Source of the DNA: Erythroxylum novogranatense
Taxonomy: Eukaryota; Streptophyta; Magnoliopsida; Malpighiales; Erythroxylaceae
Direction of reading: 5' to 3'
NCBI GenBank assembly: GCA_029891385.1
Contig: CM057224.1
Coordinates: 40,057,005-40,121,004, forward strand
DNA: 64,000 nt
Below are positions 34,600-45,799 of the stretch, one piece after another. Position numbers and translations under genes: made by a program. The first letter of the stretch is position 1; each line of letters starts with the position of its first letter. Under the pieces are notes generated by a model. The model did not search any database. It saw only the letters and a program-made list of their open reading frames with translations, and was not told the origin of the DNA.

Positions 34600-35064
34600 A
34601 TTAACGTATTTTAGTCCAATATGATCAAGTTGAGGTCGAGGATTCACATAAAGAAACCACTACACCTCAAGAGTAGCAATATAGCATTGACACTAGTAGA
34701 TCGAGGAGACAGATCAAACCTCCTCAAAGGTATGGTGATGCTAATTTGGTTTCTTATGCACTTAGTATGGTAGAGTTTATTGGTTCTGAACCTTCAAGTG
34801 ACAATGAGGTTGTCAAATGCGGTGAGTCTACACAGTGGTTAGTTGCTATGAATGAGGAGGCAAATTCTCTTTATAAGAACCACACATGAGAGTTGGTCAC
34901 ACTACCAATTAGCCAAAAAGTTGTTGGTTGCAAATGGGTCTTCAAGAAAAGGGAAGGCATGTCAAGGTTTGAAGAAACTAGATTCAAGGCATGGTTAGTT
35001 GCTAAGGGCTTTAGTCAAAGGGAGGCGATTGATTATAATGAAGTTTTCTCTCTAGTTGTGAAAC
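34600..35064 (+). pseudogene. Copia-C reverse transcriptase, 5' part
   Basis: The hinge and start of RT are SRSRRQIKPPQRYGD, WLVAMNEEANSLYKNHT, VVGCKWVFKKREG and LVAKGFSQREAIDYNE. The copy ends at the insertion point of SIRE-1 (35065-35069, ATATA), and RT continues at 44460. Several stops, for example TGA near 34888, lie in frame. Confidence 0.87.
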
Positions 35065-35069
35065 ATATA

Positions 35070-36010
35070 TGAAGTGAATCACAGGTTAATACAGCACTTA
35101 GAAAACAATAATAGAATGCACGAGAAGGGGGGTTGAATTGTGTATTCCCCTCTTTATAAGTCTTTTCAGAATTACTTGTTAGAAATAAAAATCTTTACAA
35201 ATTTTTATTTATTCCGATTGATCAAACTTCTCAATACTATGTATATGAGCAATAAGTAATGATAAAATTTGAAACTAAAAGCGAGATAGAGAGTAAGAGT
35301 GGTAGACACGCGGTTTATCTGGTTCACCCCAAACCGTGGGCTACGTCCGATCCTCGAGTTTCTTCCGAGATTTCACTATCTCTTCAATCGTTACAAGTAT
35401 TCTTTCACGAGCCTCTTGGTCTCTACAACCAGTATTCTTTCACACTTAGCCTCTGCGGGCTATCATACACCTTTTCTTTTCGAAAAATATTTGAGCGCTT
35501 TATTCTGATGAAGATAGCACTCACTAGTTTGCACTTAATCGCTTTTCCACTTTGTGTAATTTTCTAAGATCGTGACTTTTTCGGTTTTCGACTTGACTTG
35601 AATTTGTAGCCTTCGTCTCTAATCGCTTCTTGATTCTTGAATCTTGAATCTTTAAAAGCAGTTAATCAGTTGAGTTACAGAACTAACTCGAATCGACTCT
35701 TGCGTCTGTTCTTTACTTAAATCGCATCTGCTTTGCTTTTGCGTCTGCTTTGCTTTTGCGTCTGCGTCTGCTTTGCATTTGCGCGTCTGCGTCTGCTTTG
35801 CATTTGCGCGTCTGCGTCTGCTTTACATTTACGTCTGCGTCTGCTTTGCATTTGCGTCTGCTTTGCATTTGCGTCTGTGTCTGCTTTTGCATTTGCGTCT
35901 GCGTCTGCTTTGTATTTGCGTCCGCGTCTGCTTTGTTTTTCTTGTATATGATCTCTCTTTGTTTGTTATACATCAAAATCATTTTTATGTAAAGTCATTT
36001 TGACTTAACA
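35070..36010 (-). repeat. 3' LTR of SIRE-1
   Basis: 941 bp, with TGAAGTG and TTAACA ends on the plus strand. It contains a repeat built from GCGTCTGC and TTTGCATTT at 35720-35940. This repeat creates open frames in all directions that are not genes. Confidence 0.94.
35735..35940. repeat. GCGTCTGC-based tandem repeat in SIRE-1 LTR
   Basis: Irregular tandem array of TGCGTCTGCGTCTGC and TTTGCATT units. The corresponding region of the other LTR (44170-44380) has fewer GTCTGC units and includes GTCACTTTGC variants, so the array has changed since insertion. Confidence 0.9.
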
Positions 36011-36025
36011 ATCTCTCCCTTTTTG
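36011..36025 (-). promoter_or_regulatory. Polypurine tract of SIRE-1
   Basis: The minus strand reads AAAAAGGGAGAGAT immediately before the 3' LTR start TGTTAAG, the expected place for the plus-strand primer. Confidence 0.8.
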
Positions 36026-36289
36026 AATATAACAAATTACATACAAGAAAAGAAAACATAACAAAGTAAATTTACTGATTTTGCAAAGTAGAAAAAAACT
36101 TATCTTCTTCCTTTCTTAAATGCATTGTGGTCACACCTTCTTTGTCGAACATCCTCTCCTTTTACATTGATTATCTTCTTTTCCGCTCTCCCCTATTTGT
36201 TATAATTAAAAATGATTAACGATTCGGGTCTTGGCGATTCTGCTATCATCTTTCTCGGATCATTCACCGTCTCCTTCATGTCGTTGAGT

Positions 36290-38531
36290 TCACCTCGTAA
36301 TCGCTAACTTCATCTGGTGGATCAACCGACGAAGAGATTTGATCAACTTGGCGATGGAGGAGAAAGGAATTGAAGTAGTGTAAGCATCGAGAGGATGGGA
36401 TGTAGTCTTCATTGATCTCAAAGGTAGGTGGGCGAATGAACATTTCACTTCAGGAAGATCTAAATCAAAAGGAGCAAAAGACATCGAATCGTCTTCCTTG
36501 CGGGTAGAGCTTGTGCTTCAATAGGCGATGTATTAGACAAAGGGCTATCTGAAGAAGCTGTCTGAACGAGGAATTCAGTAAATGTTCTTGTTCTTATTCT
36601 TCCCCCTACTGGACAGTCTTCCTCACTATTAGTGGCTGCAGCTCGCTTTATCTGACTTCTGTGCAGGCGTGCATGCTTCATCAATTTTTCGCACCTCTTC
36701 TGCAATTTGATCTGCGGACAGATCATCACTAGCATCATCTTCAGGATATAATTTTGATTTCCCCCTGGTAAAATCTTTTGGGTATCTTGGCTGTATATCT
36801 GGTGCAACCATTATCTCTATATTTTTAGTGATTGGGAAAATAGTACACGGATGGCAGGGATGTTTTGTAGGATATGACATAGTAGCAGCAAATCCCAAAG
36901 TATCATAGAAGATCTTTTCGTCTTCTTTGAGTAACTCCCATGTGTTATGATTAATCACCATAGGTTGTACCACAGTACTATCTTCTTCATTTGGTTGAAC
37001 ACCGATTGCAATAGCGATCTTCTTTCGATAACTACTTCCACCATTTTGATCTTCAACTTCGCTTCCTCAAAACTTGTGGTAGTTGTATACCATTAGACAC
37101 GGTTTATCATCCTCCTAATCGATCTCGCTGTTGCTTCTTGATGTGCTTCATTAGAGTCATCTGAACCGGCTTTCATCTACTGGCTCCTCTGTTGAGCAAT
37201 AGGTGTTTCTGAACCGTGCTTTCTTTAGTGGTTCTTCTTCTTGTTGAACAATAGGGGTATCTGAGCGTAAAGCGCTTCGACTTCTTTCTACTTGAGCAGT
37301 ATTAATAGTTTCTTTCGTTGACTAACGTCCTCGGCGCTTGAAATGATCTTCTTTCGACTAACCTTCTTAGTCTTTTCTCTCGCTTGATTAGTTTCTTGAT
37401 TTCTTCGTTGGAGATTTTCTTTTCTCGGATGTTCCTTTTCTCTTCCTCTCGGTCTCTTTGGATTTTCGGCGTATCTTCTTCCAGAATAGAGACTAAGGAT
37501 CTTGTGGCTCTGGGTGCACAAGATTTAGAAGTTTCTTCTCGACTGCTTCTCTGAAATCTTTTCTTCCTGTTGCCTCAGAGTCCTAATTCTTGGTGATCTC
37601 TTTGCTTTCTTCACAACTTCGTTCAACAGACTTTCTCCTTGTCTCTTTGGCGCACTTTGTTTTGTCCTCTGAGATTGGCTTTCTTTGAAAAGAGGACTCG
37701 CCATTTTCATGAGAGGTCTACCTAGCACTCTCCTTAGTTCAGCAGTAGGTGATTTGATACTCACTGGAGACTGAGAACTTGAGACAGGAGTCTTTTTCAA
37801 TACACGCTCCCCCTCAATTCTTGACTTCCTTGAAGAGTCGGCTTGGTCTTTGTCTACTGTGTTCAGACCCATTCGCCGTATCGTGTGTGCATCGATCTTG
37901 CTCTTCATAGGAACAGTTTGTCTGATACTGAGTGGTGCGATTTAATCTGGATTCATAAAATCCTCGTCAAAATCATACCATAAGGATAATCGGTAGTTTC
38001 CTTTAACCCTTAACCATATAGTGAAAGATTAAGAAGGGTAAATCTATGGGGCTTCGATTCAGTAGGTAGAACAGACATTGTTCATCCAGAGTGGTCACTA
38101 AATGTCTTGAACCGACTCTGGGTAGAATGCAATTAAACAAAATTGCGTGAAGCACCCTAGCCTTCGGAATCAAATTTGATGTCTTCCTCTCCCTTGAGTT
38201 ATTTGTGCCATATAGTTGCCTCTTGATATCCTCTTCTTTCATTCCGACTGAGGTCATCCATCCGGCCTTCGTAGACAATTTCTCACCAACTGATGGACAG
38301 TCGGTCACCTTCTTTATCAAATCCTTTGTGACAAGAACAGATATTCTCTCTACAGAGGATACAATGGTGTTATCTATCATATGAGTCATATACTTCATTC
38401 GTATAGACTGGTTCTTGTATCTGAAGGAAGTTCTTCCAACCAGCTCTTATGATTTCTGGTTCTACATCCATGCCGTCTCTTCTTAGTGACTCAAAGTCCA
38501 CAAGTCTTCCATAAACCATGGCTGCTTCCAT
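36290..38531 (-). pseudogene. SIRE-1 extra 3' gene (envelope-like position), frameshifted
   Basis: An ATG at 38531 opens MEAAMVYGRLVDFESLRRDG...RAGWKNFLQIQEPVY. After a frameshift near 38400 the best conserved part is 38003-38398: DLIKKVTDCPSVGEKLS, NLIPKARVLHAILFNCILPR, TTLDEQCLFYLL. This resembles a domain found in many plant transposon proteins, of unknown function, and the 3' gene of SIRE-2 at 62452-63714. The C-terminal half (37525-37908, 37288-37521, 36290-36973) is Ser/Lys/Arg-rich and broken by indels. Sirevirus relatives carry an 'envelope-like' gene here. I see no clear signal peptide or membrane segment, so an envelope role is not supported by this sequence. Confidence 0.75.
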
Positions 38532-38799
38532 TGTATAGAGTGAAAATTATCTTCTGGAGAACTTTTTGAGCGAAATGTTTTTGAGAGAATTGGTAAAGCA
38601 GAAATGAATCGTCAGGAGATGATGAAAAGACTGCTATAATTTCATCTTCAGTCTACATATAGGGTTATGGTCCGGTGGGTTCTAGAATCATTAAGAACCT
38701 CGAGATTATCGATTTTCCTCCAAAATCTTTTTGTGAGAGAAGTTACCAACAGAACTCAATGTAACTAACGTCGTTAGTTTCCACGTTACTTTAGCCTGA

Positions 38800-39290
38800 T
38801 TGCTCATTTAACATCACCATGTTAAGATTGCGTCTTATCTTCTGAAACCGTTCTTCACTTAGTGGTTTAGTGAAGATGTCTGCCCATTGAAGTTCTGTTT
38901 CAACAAACTGTAAAAGCACCACTTTCCTCCGAACATAATCTCTCAAGAAATGATGTCGACTTCATATGCTTCACTCGGAATGTGAATTGGATTCTTTGAT
39001 AGATTTATTCTTACTGGTGTTGTGCAATAAATTGGAATCTCCTCCTCTTTAACTGAATAGTCTTCAGTCGATACTTGATCCACAACGTCTGTGAGCGAAG
39101 AACTTACGGCGAGACATATATTCTGCTTCACGGTTGATAGAAGCAATTGAGCTTTGTCTCTTGCTTGACTAGAGACTAGATTCCTCCGAAAATGACATCC
39201 TCCACTTGTGCTTTTCTTTCGATTCTGCCTCTCGGCATAGTCCGCATCACAATATCCAATTAACTCGAAATCTTTACCTTTCTCAAACAT
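38800..39290 (-). pseudogene. SIRE-1 RNase H
   Basis: RNase H begins FELIGYCDADYAE...RKKSTSGGCHF and continues with EIPIYCTTPVRINLSKNPIH, in which the catalytic Asp of the usual YCDNT motif is lost. It reaches an ADIFTKPL-like end near 38830. Small indels shift the frame several times within the domain. It removes the RNA strand during reverse transcription in intact relatives. Confidence 0.85.
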
Positions 39291-39382
39291 TAAGCAAAGA
39301 TCGGTAGTACTGCGAGATATCTCAAAATTCTTTTAACAAAGAATAAATGAGACTCTCTAGGATCGGCTTGAAATCTTGCACA

Positions 39383-40850
39383 CTAGCATACACTGAACAG
39401 AATATCAGGTCTACTTGCTATAAGATACAGTAAAGAGCCGATCATCCCTCTATATAGGGTTTGATCCACCTTCTTACCAAGTTCGTCTTTCGACAAAAGG
39501 TTTGAAGGATGCATCGGAGTTGCCATAGGCTTCACATTATTCATATCAAACTTATTCAACAACTCTTTCACATACTTTTGTTGATGAATGAAGATCTTCT
39601 CTTTGGTCTGCTTAACTTGCAACCCAAGAAAGAACTTTAACTCACCCATCATACTCATTTCAAATTCTTTCTTCATTAAGCTCTCAAACTTTAAACACAA
39701 CTCTTTTGAAGTAGCACCAAAAATGATATCATCAACGTAGATCTGTACTAAGATAAAATCATTCTGAACATTCTTTCTAAAGAGCGTCTTATCAACTTGA
39801 CCTCTACTGAAACCATTCTCTATTAGGAAGGTACTCAGACGATCATACCAAGCTCTAGGAGCTTGCTTCAGACCGTATAAGGCTTTGTGAAGTCTATAGA
39901 TATAGTCTGGTTTTTTAACATCTTCAAAGCCAAGTGGTTGTTTCACATACACCTCTTCATCTATAAAACCATTCAGAAATGCACTCTTAACATCCATCTG
40001 AAACAACTTTATATCATGACAGATCGCATATGCTAACAAAATCCTTATAGCTTCAAGTCTCGCCATTTGGAGCATATGTTTCATTAGTAGTCTATTCCTT
40101 CTTGCGATTATAGCCTTGTGCTACTAATCTAGCCTTATTATGACTCACCCTACCGATTCGTCTAACTTATTCTTGAAAACCCATCTGGTTCCAATAATGG
40201 ATTTCTTAAAAGGTTTTGGGACTAAGGACCAGACGTTATTTCTAGTAAATTGATTTAGCTCCTCTTGCATGGCTAACACCCAAGCTTCGTCTTGAAGAGC
40301 TTCCTCAACCTTCTTAGGCTCTACTTCGAGATAAAGGCTACATTAGCTTCTCTTACGAATCGGACCTTGTCCTAACTCCTTCGAGGTGTCACCGATAACT
40401 AGTTCTTCGGATGAGAACTTTTATATCTCCAATTTCGTCTTAGTTCTATAGTTTCTGGAATATCTTCAACCTTGTTCTCATGAGTGTCTAACGAGAGAGT
40501 TTCTGAGGTATCATCTAAGTTCTTTGAAGGACCTTCATTCTCCACGCCATCTTCCTTATGGGGTTGAGAATTATCATCAAACTTGACATGGATCGTCTCT
40601 TCAATAGGTCTTTGAAGTCAAGTTGTAAACTCAAACGCTTTAGACGATAATGAGTAGCCTAGGAAGATTCTGGATAGGTCTTGAATCAATTTATCCAACA
40701 GCTCTTTCAGATTCGAATGGAACATTTGCACCCAAATGGATGAAAGTAAGATATGCTTGGTCTTCTTCCATTCCATAACTCGTAAGGAGTCTTCTTCAAC
40801 ATAGGTCGCAACATGATCCTATTCGAATATAGCATCTTTGTATTCACGAC
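39383..40850 (-). pseudogene. SIRE-1 reverse transcriptase and integrase hinge
   Basis: The open part at 39383-40084 has ARLEAIRILLAYAICHDIKL, QMDVKSAFLNGFIDEEVYV, ALYGLKQAPRAWYDRLSTF and the active site IYVDDIIFGATSKEL. KFFLGLQVKQT and TLYRGMIGSLLYL follow. The start of RT and the hinge (40085-40850) are readable only in short pieces because of indels. The catalytic domain itself is well preserved. Confidence 0.92.
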
Positions 40851-41813
40851 TTACCTTGAAATACTTAGGAAGATTCGTCTCACATAGCATTGTCCTTGCC
40901 ATCTCTTGAATCGTCCTATTCTTTCTTTCAACAACTCCATTTTGTTGTGGAGTTCTAGAAATTTGAAGTTGTGGGAAATTCCATTCTCCTCACAGTATAC
41001 TCTAAACTTCTCATTTTCAAATTCTCCACCATGGTCACTCCTGATACTGGCTATGGACATTCCTTTTTCATTATGTAACTTTCTGGATAAGATTCTAAAG
41101 CACTTAAAAGACTCATCTTTGTGTGATAAAAACAATATCCAACAAAATCGAGTAAAGTCATCAACAATGACGAGTCCATATTTCTTTCTGCCAAGACTTA
41201 ATGTCCTTGTAGGACCAAATAAATCCATATGTAACAGTTCTAAAGGTCTTGATGAGGTTACAAAACTTTTAGAAGAGAAAGAGGTTTTAACTTGTTTTCC
41301 TTTCAAACAATTTTCACAGAAAAGTTCTTTGTCAAAACTTATTTTTGGCAAACCTCTTACCAAATCATGTTTTACCAATTTTGAAATATGTTTCAAAGAG
41401 ACATGACCTAGCTTTTTATGCCAGATTAGTCTTTCTTCTTCAGAAGATAGAAAACATGAAATATTTTGTTTTTGAAAATCTTCTAAATTGATTTTGTAAA
41501 GGTTGTTTCTTCTCTTGGCAGAGAAAAGTATAGACCCATCTTTGTTTCTGACTTCGCAAAGATTTTGATTGAATGTAACTGTGAAACCAGAATCACACAA
41601 TTGACTGACGCTAATCAAGTTATGCTTTAGACCATCAACAAGCAGTACATTATTTATGCATGCAAAGGAATCTTTACATATTTTCCCGATTCCAATAATT
41701 TTGCCCTGCTGGTTGTCTCCGAAAGTTACTGATCCTCCCTTCTTATACTGAAGGTCTAGGAACATAGACCTTCTTCCCGTCATGTGTCGCGAGCATCCAC
41801 TGTCTAAATACCA
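40851..41813 (-). pseudogene. SIRE-1 protease and integrase
   Basis: The protease active site WYLDSGCSRHMTG begins at 41813 and is in frame with what follows. Next are the GAG-pre-integrase zinc region (LIWHKKLGHVSLKHISKL...CENCLKGK) and the integrase core. The first catalytic Asp is in LLHMDLFGPTRTL and the second in SIRSDHGGEFENEKF. The region expected to hold the catalytic Glu (NGVVERKN in relatives) is frameshifted near 40930-40990, so the integrase is inactive. The left boundary is where the frame ends. Confidence 0.92.
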
Positions 41814-42080
41814 ATGGTGCTTGCCGTATCTTCCAAGGAAGGATATCTGCAGGAGAAACTATTTTATTTCTTGGTACCCAAATTTTCTTGGGTCCTTTAT
41901 GGTTAGTAGTATGCATATGATGTGATCTATGATGCATATTATTAGAATGTTGATTAAAATGAATCATCCTATATCTTCCTTTTTGAATGACAGATTTCTT
42001 ACGAGACTGAATCTTGTTTCCTGTAAACCCTAATCCAGTCTTATCACTCGGATGTCTACATTTGCCAAGCATCTCATTCA

Positions 42081-42299
42081 TTTTCTTTGTACTTTCTGTG
42101 AAAGTAGCTAAATCAACTGATAAATTCTTAATCCTTAGTTTAAGTTGATTAATCTCTTACGATCCGTCTACAATTTTCTTTTATCTTCTAATTGTTTCTT
42201 TAAACAAACATTTTCTCTCTATTACCTCAATATGTCTAATATTTTCTACATACTTCTTCTTTAACGACTTGTCTTTGTTTCGAATAGCATGAGAATCTT
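42081..42299 (-). pseudogene. SIRE-1 gag-to-protease coiled-coil linker, broken
   Basis: In sireviruses a Lys/Glu/Asn-rich linker joins the zinc knuckle to the protease. Only pieces are readable here (for example ending in LNEMLGK-like wording at about 42050-42090). The frame is lost at 42300 and again near 42140. Confidence 0.6.
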
Positions 42300-43466
42300 C
42301 TAACAATTCGAATAGGCATCATGCAAATTATCATAATCTGATTTTACCTCCTCATCACTATCTTCCTCGGCCATTAGGCAAATGTTTGCATGTTCTAATG
42401 ACTCGGAGCCTGTATCTGATTCAGATGAATCTAGGTCCTCCCATGTTGCCATCATGCTTTTCTTGCCTTCTCTACTCTTCTTTGGTTTCTTCTTGAGAGT
42501 AGGACAATCGAACTTATAGTGTCCAGACTGGTTGCACTCGTAGCAAATGATAGAAGACTTCTTTGGTTTAGCTTCATCTTTCCCATTCTTCCTGAATGTA
42601 TGGTTCCCTCTGGGCTTTTTCTTCCACATGCGTCTTATCTTTCTGGAAATGAAAGATAATTCGTCATCTTCATCACTTGACTCTGATTCGGATTGGCTGG
42701 AGTTATCATCCTTTGATTCTTCAATTTTCAACGCTTTTGATGACTTCCTCCTTCTCTGAGTCTTATGATTCTTTTGTCCGGCCTTCAGTGCTATTGACTT
42801 ATCTCGCTTGGGCTTGTCTTCAGTGTTGAGTTCTACTTCATGAATCTTTAAGGATCCCAACAACTCATCCAGCTTTAACACGCTCAAGTCTTTAGCTTCT
42901 TGCACTGAAGTAACTTTAGGTCTCCATCTCTTAGGAAGACTTCTTAGAATCTTTCGAACATGATCTTGATTGTTGTATGTCCTTCCAAGAGCTTTCAATC
43001 CATTGACAATTGTTTGAAATCTTCCAAACATTTGATCAATAGATTCTTCATCTTCCATCCTGAAAAGTTCATATTGATGCACAAGAATACTTATCTTGGA
43101 TTCTTTAACTTAGCTTGTGCCTTCGTGAGCAATAAACAATGTGTCCCACATCTCTTTTGCAGTGTCACAACCGTGCACTTTGTCATACTCGCTCCTGCTT
43201 AGGGCACATGTCAAGAAAAATTTCGCCTTTGAATTTAATTGTATTCTTGCTTTCTGATCAGCCGTCCATTTGTTCTGTGGAATAGAATTGCCTTCTTCAT
43301 CTACATGTGTGTAAGGTCCGTTCTCTATAACGTCCCAAAGGTCAACATGAGTAGATTCGATGAATAACCGCATCCTATCTTTCCAGTAGTGATAGTCTTC
43401 TCCGTTGAATGCTGGAGGTCTAGTGACTGAGGCTCCTTCAGTGATGTATACATGTGACTCCGCCAT
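42300..43466 (-). pseudogene. SIRE-1 gag
   Basis: The likely start is the ATG at 43464-43466 (MAESHVYITEGASVTRPPAF), because the phrase NGEDYHYWKDRMRLFIES that follows is the usual N-terminus of this gag type. The frame is interrupted by one TAA at 43110-43112, probably a former Gln codon. It continues to 42300 with FGRFQTIVNGLKALGRTY, VRKILRSLPKRWRPKVTSVQ, an acidic Ser-rich stretch and a complete zinc knuckle CYECNQSGHYKFDC. A stop after SNC ends the frame where relatives continue. Confidence 0.92.
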
Positions 43467-43510
43467 TATCTTTAATCCACACTTCGCCAAAGTGATTCTT
43501 GGATACCTTG

Positions 43511-43523
43511 CTCTGATACCAAT
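43511..43523 (-). promoter_or_regulatory. Primer-binding site of SIRE-1, initiator tRNA-Met
   Basis: The minus strand reads ATTGGTATCAGAG directly next to the LTR, and C follows. This is the standard site complementary to the 3' end of plant initiator tRNA-Met. Confidence 0.93.
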
Positions 43524-44454
43524 TGAAGTGAATCACACGTTAATACAGCACTTAGAAAACAATAATAGAATGCACGAGAAGGAGGGGTTAAATTGTGTAT
43601 TCCCCTCTTTATAAGTCTTTTCAGAATTACTTGTTAGAAATAAAAATCTTTATATAATTTTTATTTATTCCGATTGATCAAACTTCTCAATACTATGTAT
43701 ATGAACAGTAAGTAATGATAAAATTTGAAACTAAAAACGAGATAGAGAGTAAGAGTGGTAGACACGCGGATTTATCCTGGTTCATCCCAAACCGTGGGCT
43801 ACGTCCAGTCCTCAGAGTTTCTTATAAGATTTCACTATCTCTTCAATCGTTACAAGTATTCTTTCACGAGCCTTTTCAGGTCTCTACAACCAGTATTCTT
43901 TCACACTTAGCCTCTGCAGTTATCTCATACACCTTTTCTTTTCAGAAAATATTTGAACACTTTATTCTGATGAAGATAGCTTTCACTAGTTTGCACTTAA
44001 TCGCTTTTCCACTTTGTGTAATTTTTCTAAGATCGTGACTTTTTCGCCGACTTGACTTGAATTTATAGCCTTCGTCTCTAATCGCTTCTTGATTCTTGAA
44101 TCTTGAATCTTTAATCTTTAAAGAAATGCAGTTAATCAGTTGAGTTTTGTAACTAACTCGAATCGACTCTTGCGTCTGCTTTTTTACTTAAATCAGATCT
44201 GCTTTGCTTTTTCGTCTGCGTCACTTTGCATTTAACTGCGTCTGCGTCACTTTGCATTTGCGTCTGCGTCACTTTGCATTTGCGTGCTCAGGTATGCGCT
44301 TTGCATTTAAGGTCAGGTTGCCTTTTGCATTTGCGTCTGCGTCTGCGTCTGCTTTGTATTTGCGTCTGCGTCTGCTTTGTTTTTCTTGTATATGATCTCT
44401 CTTTGTTTGTTATACATCAAAATCATTTTTATATAAAGTCATTTTGACTTAACA
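43524..44454 (-). repeat. 5' LTR of SIRE-1
   Basis: 931 bp, paired with 35070-36010. The two differ by many 1-4-base insertions and deletions as well as substitutions, especially at 43760-43960 compared with 35305-35490. Confidence 0.94.
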
Positions 44455-44459
44455 ATATA

Positions 44460-45770
44460 TCCATTGTTATGTTACCATAGTAGCCAAGTTTGACATGAAA
44501 TTTGAGCAGCTTGATGTTAAAATTAAAAAAAAACTTTCTTTTATGGTGAGCTTGAGGAAACAATCTATATGCATCAACCAAAGGTGTTTGCAATGCTTGG
44601 TAAGGAAGATGTTTTCTTGTTGAAAAAGCCCTTATACAAATTGAAACAAACACTAAGTCAATAGTATAAATGGTTTGACAATTTTATAATTGATCATGAT
44701 TTTGTTAGATGTGTTTATGATGCTTGTGTTTATCACAAGAAACTCTCAGATGATTCATTCATTTACTGTTGCTTTATATTGATGACATGTTAATTGCTGC
44801 AAAGGATATCATGAAAATAAACAGGTTGAAATCTTAGTTGAATAGTGATTTTGAGATGAAGGATTTAGGAGTAGCTAAGCAAATTTTGGGGATGGAGATC
44901 CATAGAGACCGAAAAGCAGGTAAGCTTAGTTTATTGTAAAAGAGTTACATTAAAAAAAGTTCTTAAGAGTTTTCGTATGGTTTAGGAGAAACCTATGAGT
45001 ATTCTTTTAGCAGCTCTCTTTAGGCTTTTTGCCTAGTTATTATCTCCTAAATTGATGATGAAAAGCAAAAAAATGACTTGCATTCCATACTCAGCTATAG
45101 TTGGGAGTGTGATGTATTCTATGGTTTGCGCTCGGCCAGATATTTCATATGCAATCAATATAGTCAGTAAGTATATGTCTTATCTTAGTAAAGAACATTG
45201 GTAGATAGTGAAGTGGATTCTCAGGTGTTTGAGAGGTACTACATATTTCTGTTGATCATAGTGATTGCTTTAGCAATGTTACAGGTTATGTTGATTTTGA
45301 TTATGTTGGGGATTTAGATAAAAGAAGATCTTTGACAGGTTATGTTTTCAAGCTTGTTGGAAGTGCTATTAGTTGGAAGGTTATTTTACAATCTACTAAT
45401 GTCTTCTCTACAACTGAGGTGGAATATATGGCAGCCATAAAAGCTAAAGGAAGGATTGTGGTTGAAAGGTTTGGTTAACTGCTTAGGATTGTAGCAGGAT
45501 TCTACTGTTGTGCTTTGTGATAGCCAAATTCTTGAGTGGACCAAACATATTGATGTTAGGTTTTTGTTCGGGATTATGTCTCGCATAGTGCTGTGATGAT
45601 TAGCAAGGTTGCTACTGAAGAGAGCCTAGTAGACATATTAACGAAATGTATTACTACTCATAAGTTCAAGCATTACTTAGACTTGTTAGTATTTGTAGCT
45701 GTTGATTGCCCTAAGGGGCATATGAGGCAGAGGTGATCCAATTTGGAGAAAATTGCTATAATGTTTGACT
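44460..45770 (+). pseudogene. Copia-C reverse transcriptase 3' part and RNase H
   Basis: This continues Copia-C after SIRE-1. RT resumes at FDMKFEQLDVK and then GELEETIYMHQPK (about 44500-44590). The active site is YIDDMLIAAKD (about 44775-44810). KQILGMEIHRDRKAGKL follows. RNase H shows RRSLTGYVFKL, STTEVEYMAAIKA and traces of the C-terminal end before the polypurine tract. Stops and indels are frequent, in keeping with an older copy than SIRE-1. Confidence 0.85.
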
Positions 45771-45799
45771 TGAAGAAATTTCAAGCCAAGATGGAGATT

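Larger units (their letters stand above)
35070..44454 (-). mobile_element. Complete sirevirus-like Ty1/copia retrotransposon (SIRE-1)
   Basis: This 9385-bp element has LTRs 35070-36010 and 43524-44454, flanked by the 5-bp duplication ATATA (35065-35069 and 44455-44459). It is read on the minus strand: 5' LTR, primer site for initiator tRNA-Met, gag with zinc knuckle, protease, integrase, RT, RNase H, then about 2.5 kb with an additional reading frame before the 3' LTR. The extra 3' gene and the gag/RT wording fit the SIRE/Maximus lineage (family knowledge). All genes have stops or frameshifts. The LTR pair differs by more than those of the Athila- and Angela-like elements, with many short indels. 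Confidence 0.95.

Noticed and set aside
35713..36003. Several long overlapping open frames on both strands, with Cys/Phe/Ala- or Lys/Ala/Asp/Gln-rich products
   Set aside because: They come from the GCGTCTGC tandem repeat in the SIRE-1 LTR. Many frames are open at once and none continues into a known domain.
40906..41406. 166-codon plus-strand frame
   Set aside because: It is the antisense shadow of the SIRE-1 integrase, whose catalytic motifs are on the minus strand.
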